Source: Paenibacillus sp. NFR01 (GTDB lineage: Bacteria; Bacillota; Bacilli; Paenibacillales; Paenibacillaceae). Taken from it: DNA of 64,000 nt. Made by a program: the position numbers and the translations under genes. The stretch is taken from NCBI RefSeq assembly GCF_900111565.1, contig NZ_FOIK01000001.1, positions 496,001 through 560,000 on the forward strand, read 5' to 3'. The notes beneath the pieces were generated by a model. That model had not been told where the DNA came from and did no database searches. It was given only the letters and a program-made list of their open reading frames with translations. This document shows, in pieces, positions 45,057-53,411 of the stretch (position 1 is the stretch's first letter; the number at the start of each line of letters is the position of its first letter).

Positions 45057-46049
45057 GTGTTTCATCAAAGGTATGAGTTATGGACAAAGGAAGAGTATGC
45101 CTATCCCGTACTGGGATCGTTCATTCCCGATATCGCGGCGTACGTGCATGATGAAGATGAACTCGCCAGACCAGCGATTATCGTGGTTCCCGGCGGGGGC
45201 TATGGGGTGGTATCCCCTACAGAGGGGGAGATCGTTGCCCAGGCGTTTTATGAAAAGGGATACAACACGTTTGTGGTTACGTATACCACGAATATGTTTA
45301 ACAGCGGGCCGCTCGGCTTTCAGCCGCTCCGGGATTTGTCCAAAGCGGTACGGTTCGTGCGTAAGGAAGCCGGTACGTTCCGCGTGAACGCCGGTCAGGT
45401 CACGGTCTGCGGCTTCTCCGCCGGCGGGCATCTCACCGGAAGCCTGGCTGTCCACCATCAGGCGGAAGAATTGAAGCTGAGCGGCGAATACGAAGCCTTC
45501 AGCAACCGTCCGGACGCCGTAATCTTGTCTTATCCGGTCATCTCGTCGGGCGAATTTGCCCACCGCGGCTCGTTTGATGCGCTGCTGGGAGCAGATGCAA
45601 ACCCGGACAAGCTGGCGTACATGTCTTTGGAGCAGCAGGTGACGAAATCGACGCCTCCGGTCTTTCTATGGCACACGGCAACGGACGAGGCGGTGCCGGT
45701 CGAGAACAGCTATCTCTTTGCTGATGCCTGCAAAACACAAGGTGTCCCGTTTGAGCTGCATGTCTTCGGCAACGGGCATCATGGGCTGTCCTTGTGCAAT
45801 CAGGTGTGGGTATCCGGTCACTATGGCGGGGATTACACGCTGCAGCAAATGTACGCCGGGCTGCAGGAGATGCTCGACCAAGGGATTGAATTGCCGGAGC
45901 CGTACAAAAGTTACCCTTTGACAAAAGGAGCGAACGTCCGGGAGGTCCTTCTGGAGCAGTTCCGCTACTTCGAGCAGGAGACGCAGCCGGATGAGGCAAT
46001 CGCCCTCTGGCCGCAGCTTGCCCATTTGTGGCTGAAGAAAGTATTGTAG
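45057..46049 (+). CDS. Alpha/beta hydrolase (acetyl-esterase/feruloyl-esterase-like)
   Basis: 330 residues. The oxyanion-hole motif VVPGGGYGVVSPTEGE, nucleophile elbow GFSAGGH, an Asp region around WHTATDEAVPV, and a His in FGNGHHGLSL complete the triad. No signal peptide. The frame is open from 44970, and ATG 44988 has a ribosome site, but that ATG overlaps a perfect TATAAT (44984-44989) that looks like the -10. GTG 45057 with AAGGGGTGGG upstream gives the family's usual MFHQRYELW-type start. The C-terminal 60 residues have no recognised domain. Substrate unknown; carbohydrate ester likely. Confidence 0.8.
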   Translation: MFHQRYELWTKEEYAYPVLGSFIPDIAAYVHDEDELARPAIIVVPGGGYGVVSPTEGEIVAQAFYEKGYNTFVVTYTTNMFNSGPLGFQPLRDLSKAVRFVRKEAGTFRVNAGQVTVCGFSAGGHLTGSLAVHHQAEELKLSGEYEAFSNRPDAVILSYPVISSGEFAHRGSFDALLGADANPDKLAYMSLEQQVTKSTPPVFLWHTATDEAVPVENSYLFADACKTQGVPFELHVFGNGHHGLSLCNQVWVSGHYGGDYTLQQMYAGLQEMLDQGIELPEPYKSYPLTKGANVREVLLEQFRYFEQETQPDEAIALWPQLAHLWLKKVL

Positions 46050-46059
46050 AACGAACAAA

Positions 46060-46110
46060 AGGGAGTGTCCCGTTAGCCGCGTGCGGCTGCCTGGGATACT
46101 CCCTATTTTT
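46060..46110. terminator. Terminator between converging genes
   Basis: AGGGAGT-TCCC and AGCCGC arms pair with GCGGCT and GGGA-ACTCCCT; ATTTTTA follows on the plus strand. It lies between the esterase and the DinG-like helicase stops. Confidence 0.82.
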
Positions 46111-48130
46111 ATACCGTATAGCGAATTCTCTTCGCCTTCACAAACTTCTCCAGGACCCGGAAGTCCTCCGTCACCTTTTTGAAGGGCAGTGTCTTCAGTA
46201 CCTTCTCCCGGTAATCCTTTTTCGCTGCGGCAGACAGTCGCGAATCCAGAATGCTGAGGACGCCAAAGTCGGTCTCGCTGCGGATCAGCCGTCCGGTCCC
46301 TTGTCTCAGGCGCAGCAGCATATCCGGCACAAACACTTCTTTCAGGGGATGCTCCGCCAAAGAAGCTTTGTATTCATAGACCGGTTCCGCCGGAACCGGG
46401 AACGGGAGCCGGAAAATGATAACCTGCGACAGGTCAGGCCCTTCGATATTTATGCCCTCCCAGAAGACGCCGGTGCTGAGCAGCACGCCTTTGCTGCCGC
46501 GGAATTCCGCAATGACACCGTCTTGGGACGAGCCTTCTTTTTGAACATGAACCGCCCAGGGGATATGATCTCCTTCGGCGATCAGCCGCTCATGCACATC
46601 CTTCATATCTTCTTTTGCCGAAAAAAGCACTAAGGTCCGCCCGTTGGTCAAATTGCAGAGCTTCACCATTTCCGTGTAGGCGGCTTCAAGATAAGCTTTC
46701 CGGTTCTCGTGATTGTAGTAAGGGATATCCTTGGCGATATACATCATGGTGTGGTGATCGTAATCGAACGGCGACGGCTGGCGCTCCATATAATCGCCCC
46801 GGTAACCGAGGGATTGCGCCAGATACGCATATTGCTCGTCCAGCGTTTCTCCGCCCTGGCACATCGTTGCCGAGGTGAGAATCACCGAGGTTTTTCCATT
46901 GAATAGCGTGGATTTTAGGAACTGGCTTATATTTTTGGGACAGATGCTGAGGGTGGCCTCCTGCTGGGATTTACTTGCCCAGATCAGATAGCTTTGCTGC
47001 ATGCCGGAGAGCGCCTGAAAAAGCTCCAGGATTCCGTTCATCGCCTCATACGTATCGTCAATCTCCCGTTCGTTCCGGGAAGATAACACTGAGAGGCTTA
47101 GAATGAGGTCTTTCATAAGCTGCGCGCCACGGCGGAGCGGAAGGCTCAACATCGCCGATACTTTGATCCGGTCATTGTCCTGCTTGGCATCCCGGAGCAA
47201 ATCCGCTTCGACCTGCCTGAATATTTCGCCTGTGCATTTTTTTAGGAAGTTCACTTGCGCGATGAGCTCCTTGTCCGCGGATTGCTTAAACAGAATCTGT
47301 AAAGCATCCTCCAGCACGCGGCGGGTTCCCCGGTAACTGAATTCCAGCGTTCGGGCGTCGCGGACCTTGGCCTCCAGATTATGGGCCTCATCAATGACGA
47401 CTAAGGCGGGCCGTTCGGCAATCAAGGCTTTGGCGCCTTCCTTTTTCTTGATCAGGTCACGGATCAGCAGGTCCTGGTTCACGATGATAAAATCCATGTC
47501 GCCGGGCCTGGCGTTAATCTTCGCCCGCATGTCGTAGAAGGAGCAGGTGGTTTTATAGCGGCAGTGCTCGAATTTGCAGTCGGTTACGTTGACATCCGAC
47601 CATATCGCATCCCGGACGCCGCCTTCGATATCGGCCCGCTCGTCGATTTCATAGTTCATAATGCGCTCAACCAGCCGGTTTAAAGGGGAGTCGGCGTCCT
47701 CAGGCTTGTACAGGCTTGCGGCCCGGTACCGGCAGGCATATTGTCCCATTCCCTTGCCGACGACGGAACGAACCGTGGTGAACCCGAGCCGGCTTCCGAT
47801 GACCCGCAAATCTTTATGGATTTGCTCGGAGAGCTGAATAGAGGAAGTGGCGATGATGACCGGCTGGCGCGTAAGCTGGTTGATCACCAGCCCGGGAATG
47901 AGATAGGCGAAAGATTTGCCGATGCCGACGCCGGCTTCGATCATGGCATTGCGGCCATGCACATAAGCATCTGCGATATCCAGCGACATATCCTGCTGGC
48001 CGTGCCGTTCCCTTAGACCGATCCGGGGAAACCGGTCATACATGCGAAAGATGGCATTGACCAGCGCAGGTTCAATGTCCTTCTTAGGCTCCCGTTCTTG
48101 TGATTGATAAAGACCGTTTAACCAAGTAAT
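46109..48130 (-). CDS. DinG/XPD-like ATP-dependent DNA helicase, probable ATT start
   Basis: 673 residues. Walker A GVGIGKSF, four cysteines of an XPD-type iron-sulfur domain (YACRYR, then DCKFEHCRYKTTCSF), DEAH box VIDEAHNLE, SATMCQGG, and C-terminal motifs GVLLSTGVFWEGINIEG and RLRQGTGRLIRSE. It unwinds forked or R-loop DNA during repair. The first ATG (48043) has no ribosome site. The frame stays open 29 codons further, with no ATG, GTG or TTG, to an ATT at 48130 that lies eight bases after AAAAGGGG and about 29 bases after the predicted transcription start; a TGA closes the frame just beyond. I therefore propose an ATT start, with ATG 48043 as the conservative alternative. Confidence 0.88.
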   Translation of the reverse strand: MTWLNGLYQSQEREPKKDIEPALVNAIFRMYDRFPRIGLRERHGQQDMSLDIADAYVHGRNAMIEAGVGIGKSFAYLIPGLVINQLTRQPVIIATSSIQLSEQIHKDLRVIGSRLGFTTVRSVVGKGMGQYACRYRAASLYKPEDADSPLNRLVERIMNYEIDERADIEGGVRDAIWSDVNVTDCKFEHCRYKTTCSFYDMRAKINARPGDMDFIIVNQDLLIRDLIKKKEGAKALIAERPALVVIDEAHNLEAKVRDARTLEFSYRGTRRVLEDALQILFKQSADKELIAQVNFLKKCTGEIFRQVEADLLRDAKQDNDRIKVSAMLSLPLRRGAQLMKDLILSLSVLSSRNEREIDDTYEAMNGILELFQALSGMQQSYLIWASKSQQEATLSICPKNISQFLKSTLFNGKTSVILTSATMCQGGETLDEQYAYLAQSLGYRGDYMERQPSPFDYDHHTMMYIAKDIPYYNHENRKAYLEAAYTEMVKLCNLTNGRTLVLFSAKEDMKDVHERLIAEGDHIPWAVHVQKEGSSQDGVIAEFRGSKGVLLSTGVFWEGINIEGPDLSQVIIFRLPFPVPAEPVYEYKASLAEHPLKEVFVPDMLLRLRQGTGRLIRSETDFGVLSILDSRLSAAAKKDYREKVLKTLPFKKVTEDFRVLEKFVKAKRIRYTV

Positions 48131-48165
48131 GACAATCGCCCCTTTTCCAAGTCAATGAACTCATA

Positions 48166-48194
48166 ATTATCTGCCAGGAAGGGGAAGGAGTCAA
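48166..48194 (-). promoter_or_regulatory. Promoter of the DinG-like helicase gene
   Basis: Minus strand: TTGACT (48194-48189), 17-bp spacer, GATAAT (48171-48166). The expected transcription start is near 48159. Confidence 0.7.
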
Positions 48195-48233
48195 GGGGAA
48201 AGCGAGTCTCTCATGGTACGATAATCTGATTTC

Positions 48234-48262
48234 TTGAAGAAACGGGAGTTTATCGATACGAT
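48234..48262 (+). promoter_or_regulatory. Promoter of a candidate small RNA
   Basis: TTGAAG (48234-48239), 17-bp spacer, TACGAT (48257-48262), reading away from the helicase gene and toward a perfect terminator 120 bases downstream. Confidence 0.5.
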
Positions 48263-48268
48263 AAAAAC

Positions 48269-48412
48269 AAAATATTCCTTAAATGCGATATATAACATTT
48301 ACAACAGCCCAAAACGATGCAGTAAGTCCGAAAGCATTCGGCGGACGTTACAGGGGTATGGAATAATAAATTTGCGGTAGCTAAAGCGCCTCGTTTAACG
48401 GGGCGCTTTTTT
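48269..48412 (+). ncRNA. Candidate small RNA, about 140 nt
   Basis: A promoter (48234-48262) and a strong rightward terminator define a short transcript with no convincing gene. It could fold into three hairpins: AAATG/CATTT (about 48281-48299); GTAAGTCCG pairing with CGGACGTTAC (48322-48351); and the terminator with an 11-bp stem, five-base loop and TTTTTT (48383-48412). The terminator is oriented for the plus strand only and overlaps the stop codon of the leftward MFS gene, so the RNA is antisense to that gene's 3' end. A 27-codon frame from 48283 has no ribosome site. I do not recognise a known RNA family. Confidence 0.45.
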
Positions 48413-49807
48413 ATGCGTAAGAAACAAACCGGGAATGAACACTAGGGCCAGGACAACCGCAGAGACCAGAAATCCCGCGTGATAACCCCGCAGGCTTCCG
48501 GCCAAGGCTGGATGCAAGCCTTGCGCAACCGTGGCGACAACGGTCGCCATAACCGCCGAACCGAAACTTGAGCCGAGGTTCTCGATCATGTTGATCCCGA
48601 CGCCTGCTTCGGGAAGCTGGTTGTCGTTCAGCCCCGAGTAAGCGTCGCTCGTCAATGGAAGCATCACGCCCCCAACGCCGGTACCGCGGATGAACAGGAT
48701 GAGTGAAATCCAGATCATTCCGGTATGCCCGGTGACAAAGACCAGCGGCACGGATCCGAGCAGTGAAAGAACCAGGCTGACCAGAACGACGGATTTGGCC
48801 CCGACCTTGTCGATCATTTTTCCGATGAGCGGGCGGGTGACGAGCATGCCGACGCCTTGAGGAATAAGCGCAAGGGCCGCTTCGATTGCCGTGAAGTGAC
48901 GGAAGGTCTGAAAGAACAAGGGCAGGATCAGCATCGGTCCCATGATGGCGATATTCGCCAGGAACAGGCCGATACTGGCTACGGAGAAGCTTTTATGGGC
49001 GAACAAATTCAGCGGCAGAACCGTCCGATTGTTACGGATGCCATTATAGACGAAGTAGACGATGGCGAAAATAAGACCGATGCCGACCCAAAGCATGGAT
49101 TCGCGGTTCGTAAAAGCAGCGTGGTCCGCTGCCTTTGTAATTCCGTAAATCAGCGCTGCGCTGATGAGGGATAAAACAATAATTCCAAAAGCATCGAGGT
49201 CGCTGTCTTTGTTGAACGGTGCAAAGTCAGGAATGCTCCGCAGCATCAGGGGGACGGCAATCGCAACGATAAATACGTTGATGAAGAAGATCCAGTGCCA
49301 TGAAGCACCCTGGATAATGAAGCCTCCAAGGACAGGCCCCAGAATAGGGCCGAAGATCATCGGGGTGCTGACGATGGCCATTACTTTTCCGAGATTCTCC
49401 TGACCGGCTGTCTTCACCAGCAGCGTGGACATGAGCGGAGTGATGATTCCGGCACTGAAGCCTTGGACCAGGCGAAATAAAATGAAACTCGTGACGTTCC
49501 AGCTGACCCCGGCCAACACGGAGGTGACGCCGAAGGCGACAACCGCACCGATGAACACTTTCTTTCCATTATATTTGTTCATCAGCCATCCGGAGACCGG
49601 AACGGCAATAGCCATAGCCAGCACATAGCCGGTAACGGCCCATTGGATCATATTCAGCGTTGTGTTAAAGTCTTTCGTTAGTTTGTCGATGGCGATGTTG
49701 ACCATTGTGGAGTCCAGCATGGGAGCAATGGCGCCAAGGGCTATTGCCCATGCGGCCATGAGAATGTCTTTGGGGAGTCCGTTTTCTTTTGCTTTCGTGT
49801 TTGACAT
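48395..49807 (-). CDS. MFS multidrug efflux transporter (DHA2/EmrB-QacA type)
   Basis: 470 residues with about 14 membrane helices. Signatures are LDSTMVNIAIDKL near helix 1, the motif-A-like GWLMNKYNGKKVFIGAV after helix 2, and the antiporter motif C-like GPILGPVLGGFI in helix 5. It belongs to the proton-coupled 14-TMS drug exporters such as LmrB, Lde or Mdt. ATG 49807 follows AAAGGA; the longer frame runs back through the promoter and operators. It is controlled by a promoter flanked by two MarR-type operator copies, with the MarR gene immediately upstream. Its stop lies within a terminator hairpin oriented for the opposite strand. Confidence 0.93.
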   Translation of the reverse strand: MSNTKAKENGLPKDILMAAWAIALGAIAPMLDSTMVNIAIDKLTKDFNTTLNMIQWAVTGYVLAMAIAVPVSGWLMNKYNGKKVFIGAVVAFGVTSVLAGVSWNVTSFILFRLVQGFSAGIITPLMSTLLVKTAGQENLGKVMAIVSTPMIFGPILGPVLGGFIIQGASWHWIFFINVFIVAIAVPLMLRSIPDFAPFNKDSDLDAFGIIVLSLISAALIYGITKAADHAAFTNRESMLWVGIGLIFAIVYFVYNGIRNNRTVLPLNLFAHKSFSVASIGLFLANIAIMGPMLILPLFFQTFRHFTAIEAALALIPQGVGMLVTRPLIGKMIDKVGAKSVVLVSLVLSLLGSVPLVFVTGHTGMIWISLILFIRGTGVGGVMLPLTSDAYSGLNDNQLPEAGVGINMIENLGSSFGSAVMATVVATVAQGLHPALAGSLRGYHAGFLVSAVVLALVFIPGLFLTHKKAPR

Positions 49808-49834
49808 CGATTGATCCTTTCTCTTGCTGTAATT

Positions 49835-49888
49835 TTGTTTCCTGGGAAACAAGAACATCGTACCCCCATTTTGTTTCCTTGTCAACAA
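49835..49888 (-). promoter_or_regulatory. MFS promoter with two MarR-type operators
   Basis: Minus-strand promoter: TTGACA (49885-49880), 17-bp spacer, TACGAT (49862-49857). One operator copy, TTGTTTCCTGGGAAACAA with perfect eight-base arms (49835-49852), covers the start of transcription. A second copy, TTGTTTCCTTGTCAACAA (49871-49888), overlaps the -35. The 36-bp offset between copies places both on about the same face of the DNA. Confidence 0.8.
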
Positions 49889-49902
49889 AAAACGAACTTA
49901 AA

Positions 49903-49938
49903 AAAAGCAGCCTCCTCCAGGTGGAGTTAGGCCGCTTC
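49903..49938 (-). terminator. Intrinsic terminator of the MarR gene
   Basis: AAGC-GCCT-CTCC pairs with GGAG-GGC-GCTT and is followed by seven T on the minus strand, separating the regulator from the MFS transcription unit. Confidence 0.8.
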
Positions 49939-49957
49939 AGCTTTTCCGCTCAGTTGT

Positions 49958-50416
49958 CTAATAAAGGTTTTTCTTGATCTCGGCGTCCAAATGCCGGCTG
50001 TACTTGTCAATAAAATGCAGCATTTGGTCGTATTGTTCCTCAGTGACCTGCTCGAACACGGCTTTATCCCGTTCGCGGAACTCCTGATGAAGATCCTCGT
50101 GAATCTTGTAGATGTCTTCGCCTTGCTTCGTAAGCCGGAAATAGATCTCTTTCTTGTTCTCCGGCTTCTGGTAGCTTTCAATCAAATCTTTGTCCATAAG
50201 CTTTTTGGTGATTTTACTGATGGCGCTCCGGGTCATGTAAAAGGCTTCCGCCAGCTTGGTCACATTGGAATCCGCATGTTGCCCGATGTATTCGATACAG
50301 TGGACTTCGGATGGCTTATATTCGATCAGGCTGGCTTCCATTTTCGTTTTATTGAGCGCAGCCATCTTGTTGAATAGGTCCCTGAAGCGCAGCATGACTT
50401 GTTCATCTTTGTTCAC
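49958..50416 (-). CDS. MarR-family transcriptional regulator
   Basis: 152 residues from GTG 50416, seven bases after GGGAGG; ATG 50443 lies too close to its only purine tract. The winged helix is SEVHCIEYIGQHADSNVTKLAEAFYMTRSAISKITKKLMDKDLIESYQKPENKKEIYFRLT, flanked by helices that form the dimer. It likely represses the downstream MFS pump through the paired operators at 49835-49888. Such pairs respond to drugs or oxidants; no redox-type cysteine pair is present. Confidence 0.92.
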   Translation of the reverse strand: MNKDEQVMLRFRDLFNKMAALNKTKMEASLIEYKPSEVHCIEYIGQHADSNVTKLAEAFYMTRSAISKITKKLMDKDLIESYQKPENKKEIYFRLTKQGEDIYKIHEDLHQEFRERDKAVFEQVTEEQYDQMLHFIDKYSRHLDAEIKKNLY

Positions 50417-50601
50417 GGCCAGTCCTCCCGCCAGTGCATTCATCCTTTTATATTACATCAAAACCCGCAGCAGAGCCATCAAAACGACGCCGCTCACGCC
50501 GGTTGGGCAACTTCGAGCGAATGATGTAAGTGATCTCTTACCTTCGGTGTAATGCATAAATTCACCAGCAGCGGCAAATACCAACATAAGGGGGATGCCG
50601 C

Positions 50602-52128
50602 ATGGAAAAAGTAACAGCGTATACACAAGAGGAACCGGAAATGCTGTTTCCGGATCTTGCCGATAACATCGAGCGGATGAAACTGGAGTTCCTGAATTGT
50701 TCCGACATCATGTACCGGAATTGCTCTATCAACGGATTGAACCGGGCAACGCTGATTTATGTGGATGGAATGTGCGATATCCAGGCGGTGGATGCCTTCG
50801 TGCTGGAGCCTCTGATCGCGCATTTCCGCAGCAGCACGCAGGTGGATAAAGAGAAGGATGTCGAGCTGAAGGGCATTTTTCTTCCCACGCTGAAACTGCA
50901 CATTGCGTATGAGACGAAGGAAGTTATCCGTGGCGTGCTGCGCGGGGAAACGGCGATCTTTACGGAAGGAAATGCTTATGTGATGCTGGCTGACCTGATC
51001 AAAATGGAGCAGCGTGCCATTGAGGAAGCCACATCGGAGAAAGTCGTCCGCGGCCCGCGGGATGCGTTTATGGAGTCGCTGCGGACCAATACGTCGCTGA
51101 TCCGGCGGCGGATTCGTTCCTCCAGGCTAAAGCTGGAAAGCATGAGACTGGGCGATTTGACGGACACGGAAATTGTGATGGGCTATATCGAAGGCGTCGT
51201 CAAAGAAAGCCTGGTCCAAGAGGTTCGCAGCCGCCTGCAAAAAATTAAACTCGACGGTGTCATCCATTCCAGTAATATCGAAGAATTTATCGAGGATAAT
51301 GCGTACTCCCCGTTTCCGCAAATTCAGAATACTGAGCGGCCCGATGTAGCGGTATCCAGTCTGCTTGAAGGCAAAGTCGTCATTATCGTGGACAACACGC
51401 CGTTTGTGCTGATTGTGCCAATGACCTATTGGTCCGGCTTGCAGGCCGTCGATGACTATACGGACCGGTATTTGTATGCTACCTTTGTCCGCTGGATCCG
51501 CTATACCTTCGTGCATACTTCATTGCTGCTTCCTTCCCTGTATGTTGCATTGACCACGTTCCATTTGCAGGTCATTCCGACGCCGCTTGTCGTCAGCTTT
51601 GCGTCGGCCAGAGAAGGCGTACCCCTGCCGGCCGTGATTGAAGCGCTGATCATGGAGTTTATTTTTGAAGGCCTGCGCGAAGCGGGGATCCGGCTGCCCC
51701 AACAGGTGGGCCCTGCGGTCAGTATCGCCGGAGCACTTGTCATCGGCCAAGCCGTCGTTGCGGCGGGCATTATTTCCACGCCGATGGTCATTATCGTCTC
51801 CCTGACAGGTATCGCCTCTTTCGCCTTCCCGATCTACAACCTGGGCGCCGCCTACCGGATGCTCCGCTTTCCTCTGCTTGTCGTTGCCGGCGTCCTCGGC
51901 TTTTATGGAATTGTTCTGTTCCTCATCGCGCTTACGGTTCACATGGTTACTCTGAAGCCCTTTGGCGTGCCATATATGGCGCCATATGCGCCGATGTCGA
52001 TCGGCAATCTGAACGATGTGCTGATCCGGGCGCCGAAGCCGATGATGCGTAAGCTGCTCCCTTGGCTGGGCAATAAGGGCAAGCTTGAGCGGTTCCCCAA
52101 ACGGGTCAAATCCAAGCAGACCAAATAA
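50602..52128 (+). CDS. GerA-family germinant receptor subunit A (second operon)
   Basis: 508 residues. A soluble N-terminal region (about 1-290; LEFLNCSDIMYRNCSINGLNRATLIYVDGM) is followed by GerA landmarks RSRLQKIKLDGVIHSSNIEEFIEDN, GKVVIIVDNTPFVLIVPMTYWSGLQAVDDYTDRY, then LLLPSLYVALTTFHLQVIPTPL and EGLREAGIRLPQQVGPAVSIAGALVIG. A basic tail ends the protein. AAGGGGGATG precedes ATG 50602. First gene of an operon in the order A-C-B. The sequence differs clearly from the first receptor's A subunit, so the germinants may differ. Confidence 0.92.
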   Translation: MEKVTAYTQEEPEMLFPDLADNIERMKLEFLNCSDIMYRNCSINGLNRATLIYVDGMCDIQAVDAFVLEPLIAHFRSSTQVDKEKDVELKGIFLPTLKLHIAYETKEVIRGVLRGETAIFTEGNAYVMLADLIKMEQRAIEEATSEKVVRGPRDAFMESLRTNTSLIRRRIRSSRLKLESMRLGDLTDTEIVMGYIEGVVKESLVQEVRSRLQKIKLDGVIHSSNIEEFIEDNAYSPFPQIQNTERPDVAVSSLLEGKVVIIVDNTPFVLIVPMTYWSGLQAVDDYTDRYLYATFVRWIRYTFVHTSLLLPSLYVALTTFHLQVIPTPLVVSFASAREGVPLPAVIEALIMEFIFEGLREAGIRLPQQVGPAVSIAGALVIGQAVVAAGIISTPMVIIVSLTGIASFAFPIYNLGAAYRMLRFPLLVVAGVLGFYGIVLFLIALTVHMVTLKPFGVPYMAPYAPMSIGNLNDVLIRAPKPMMRKLLPWLGNKGKLERFPKRVKSKQTK

Positions 52129-52151
52129 CGGCCGGAAAGGATCGCAAGCGC

Positions 52152-53411
52152 ATGTTCAGAAAAATACTTTTCGTATACGCCGCTTTTTCGCTAATCCTTA
52201 CCGGATGCTGGGATCGCAAGGAGCTGAATGATCAGGCCGTTGTCCTGGGCTGGGGCATGGATTTTGTGGAAAAGGGGAAATACCTAGCCACTGCCAACCT
52301 TGTGCTTCCCCTTGCCTCCAAATCGGGAGGGCAGCAAGGCGCGGAACAAGGGGGCCGTCCCGGCTTCATGACGGAAAGTGCTTATGGCAAAGACAACCGG
52401 GATGCGGAGCAGAATATGCAAAGAAAGCTTTCGCGCGTGCTATTTCCGGGTCACCGGCGGAATATCTTTATCGGGGAAAAGCTTGCCGAGGAGGGCATCT
52501 TCTCGATGCTCGACGAATACGGCAGAAGCCCGATGGGCCGCCCGCGCACGAATATTTTTGTGGTGAAGGGGGGGACGGCCCAGGAAGCGATGAGCCTGGC
52601 GTACCAATTGGAGACGAATCCGGCGATTGCCGTGCAGAAGATCCAGGAGAAGAGTGGGGCACCGATTAGCAGATCCCTGCTGGATTTTTTCATCATGGCC
52701 AACGGAACCGGATGCGGAATCGTGCCCGCGCTGACGATTATGCAGCCGGAAGTGAAAACGGACAAAAAAACCAAAAATGACAGCCCCCCTCAGCCGACGC
52801 TCGGGATCTACGGGGCCGCTGTTTTTACCAGCCAGCTGAAGCTGGCGGGATACCTGAATTATGATGAATTCTGGGTCAGGCTCTGGATTGCGGGCAAGCT
52901 GGCTCACCGGAGCTTCACGACCCTCATCAATGACGTGGACGCGGATCAAGCCGGCGGAGATCCGAAGGACGCCCTCTCCGGCGCAACCAGCGGGAAGACC
53001 GTGAGCGTTACGGTGGATAATTTTAAGAGTCATATTACTCCTATTTTCACAGACGGCAACATCAAGTTCCGGATTCTATTGGAGGGGGAAGGCTTTGTTG
53101 ATGAGAACAACTCGCCACTGGATCTCTCCAAGCCGGAAAATGTTAAAAAGGTGCAGGTCCGAATGAACCAATACCTTAAAGAGCATGTCGAAAAAGTGGT
53201 CGTCAAAGTGCAAAAGGATTTTAAATGCGACATTCTGGAGCTTGGAGATTCGGTCCACCGCCACCACCCGTACCGCTGGAAAAAGCTTGCCTCCGATTGG
53301 GAAAAGACATTCCAGGAAGTGGATGTCGACATTACGGTAAAGCTGGATCTCACCGGAACGGGACTTACAGGAGAGTCCTTGCTGCCGACAAGAGAGGGCG
53401 GTGAGCAATAG
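52152..53411 (+). CDS. GerC-family germinant receptor lipoprotein (second operon)
   Basis: 419 residues. The lipobox LTGCWD (Cys19) is followed by RKELNDQAVVLGWGMDFV, the standard GerC start, and KVQKDFKCDILELGDSVHRHHPYRWKKLASDWEKTFQEVDVDITV near the end. It lies 23 bases after subunit A and abuts the permease gene without a gap. Confidence 0.93.
   Translation: MFRKILFVYAAFSLILTGCWDRKELNDQAVVLGWGMDFVEKGKYLATANLVLPLASKSGGQQGAEQGGRPGFMTESAYGKDNRDAEQNMQRKLSRVLFPGHRRNIFIGEKLAEEGIFSMLDEYGRSPMGRPRTNIFVVKGGTAQEAMSLAYQLETNPAIAVQKIQEKSGAPISRSLLDFFIMANGTGCGIVPALTIMQPEVKTDKKTKNDSPPQPTLGIYGAAVFTSQLKLAGYLNYDEFWVRLWIAGKLAHRSFTTLINDVDADQAGGDPKDALSGATSGKTVSVTVDNFKSHITPIFTDGNIKFRILLEGEGFVDENNSPLDLSKPENVKKVQVRMNQYLKEHVEKVVVKVQKDFKCDILELGDSVHRHHPYRWKKLASDWEKTFQEVDVDITVKLDLTGTGLTGESLLPTREGGEQ

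Noticed and set aside
48283..48366. A 27-codon ORF inside the candidate small RNA
   Set aside because: No ribosome site and the sequence is better explained by paired hairpin arms.
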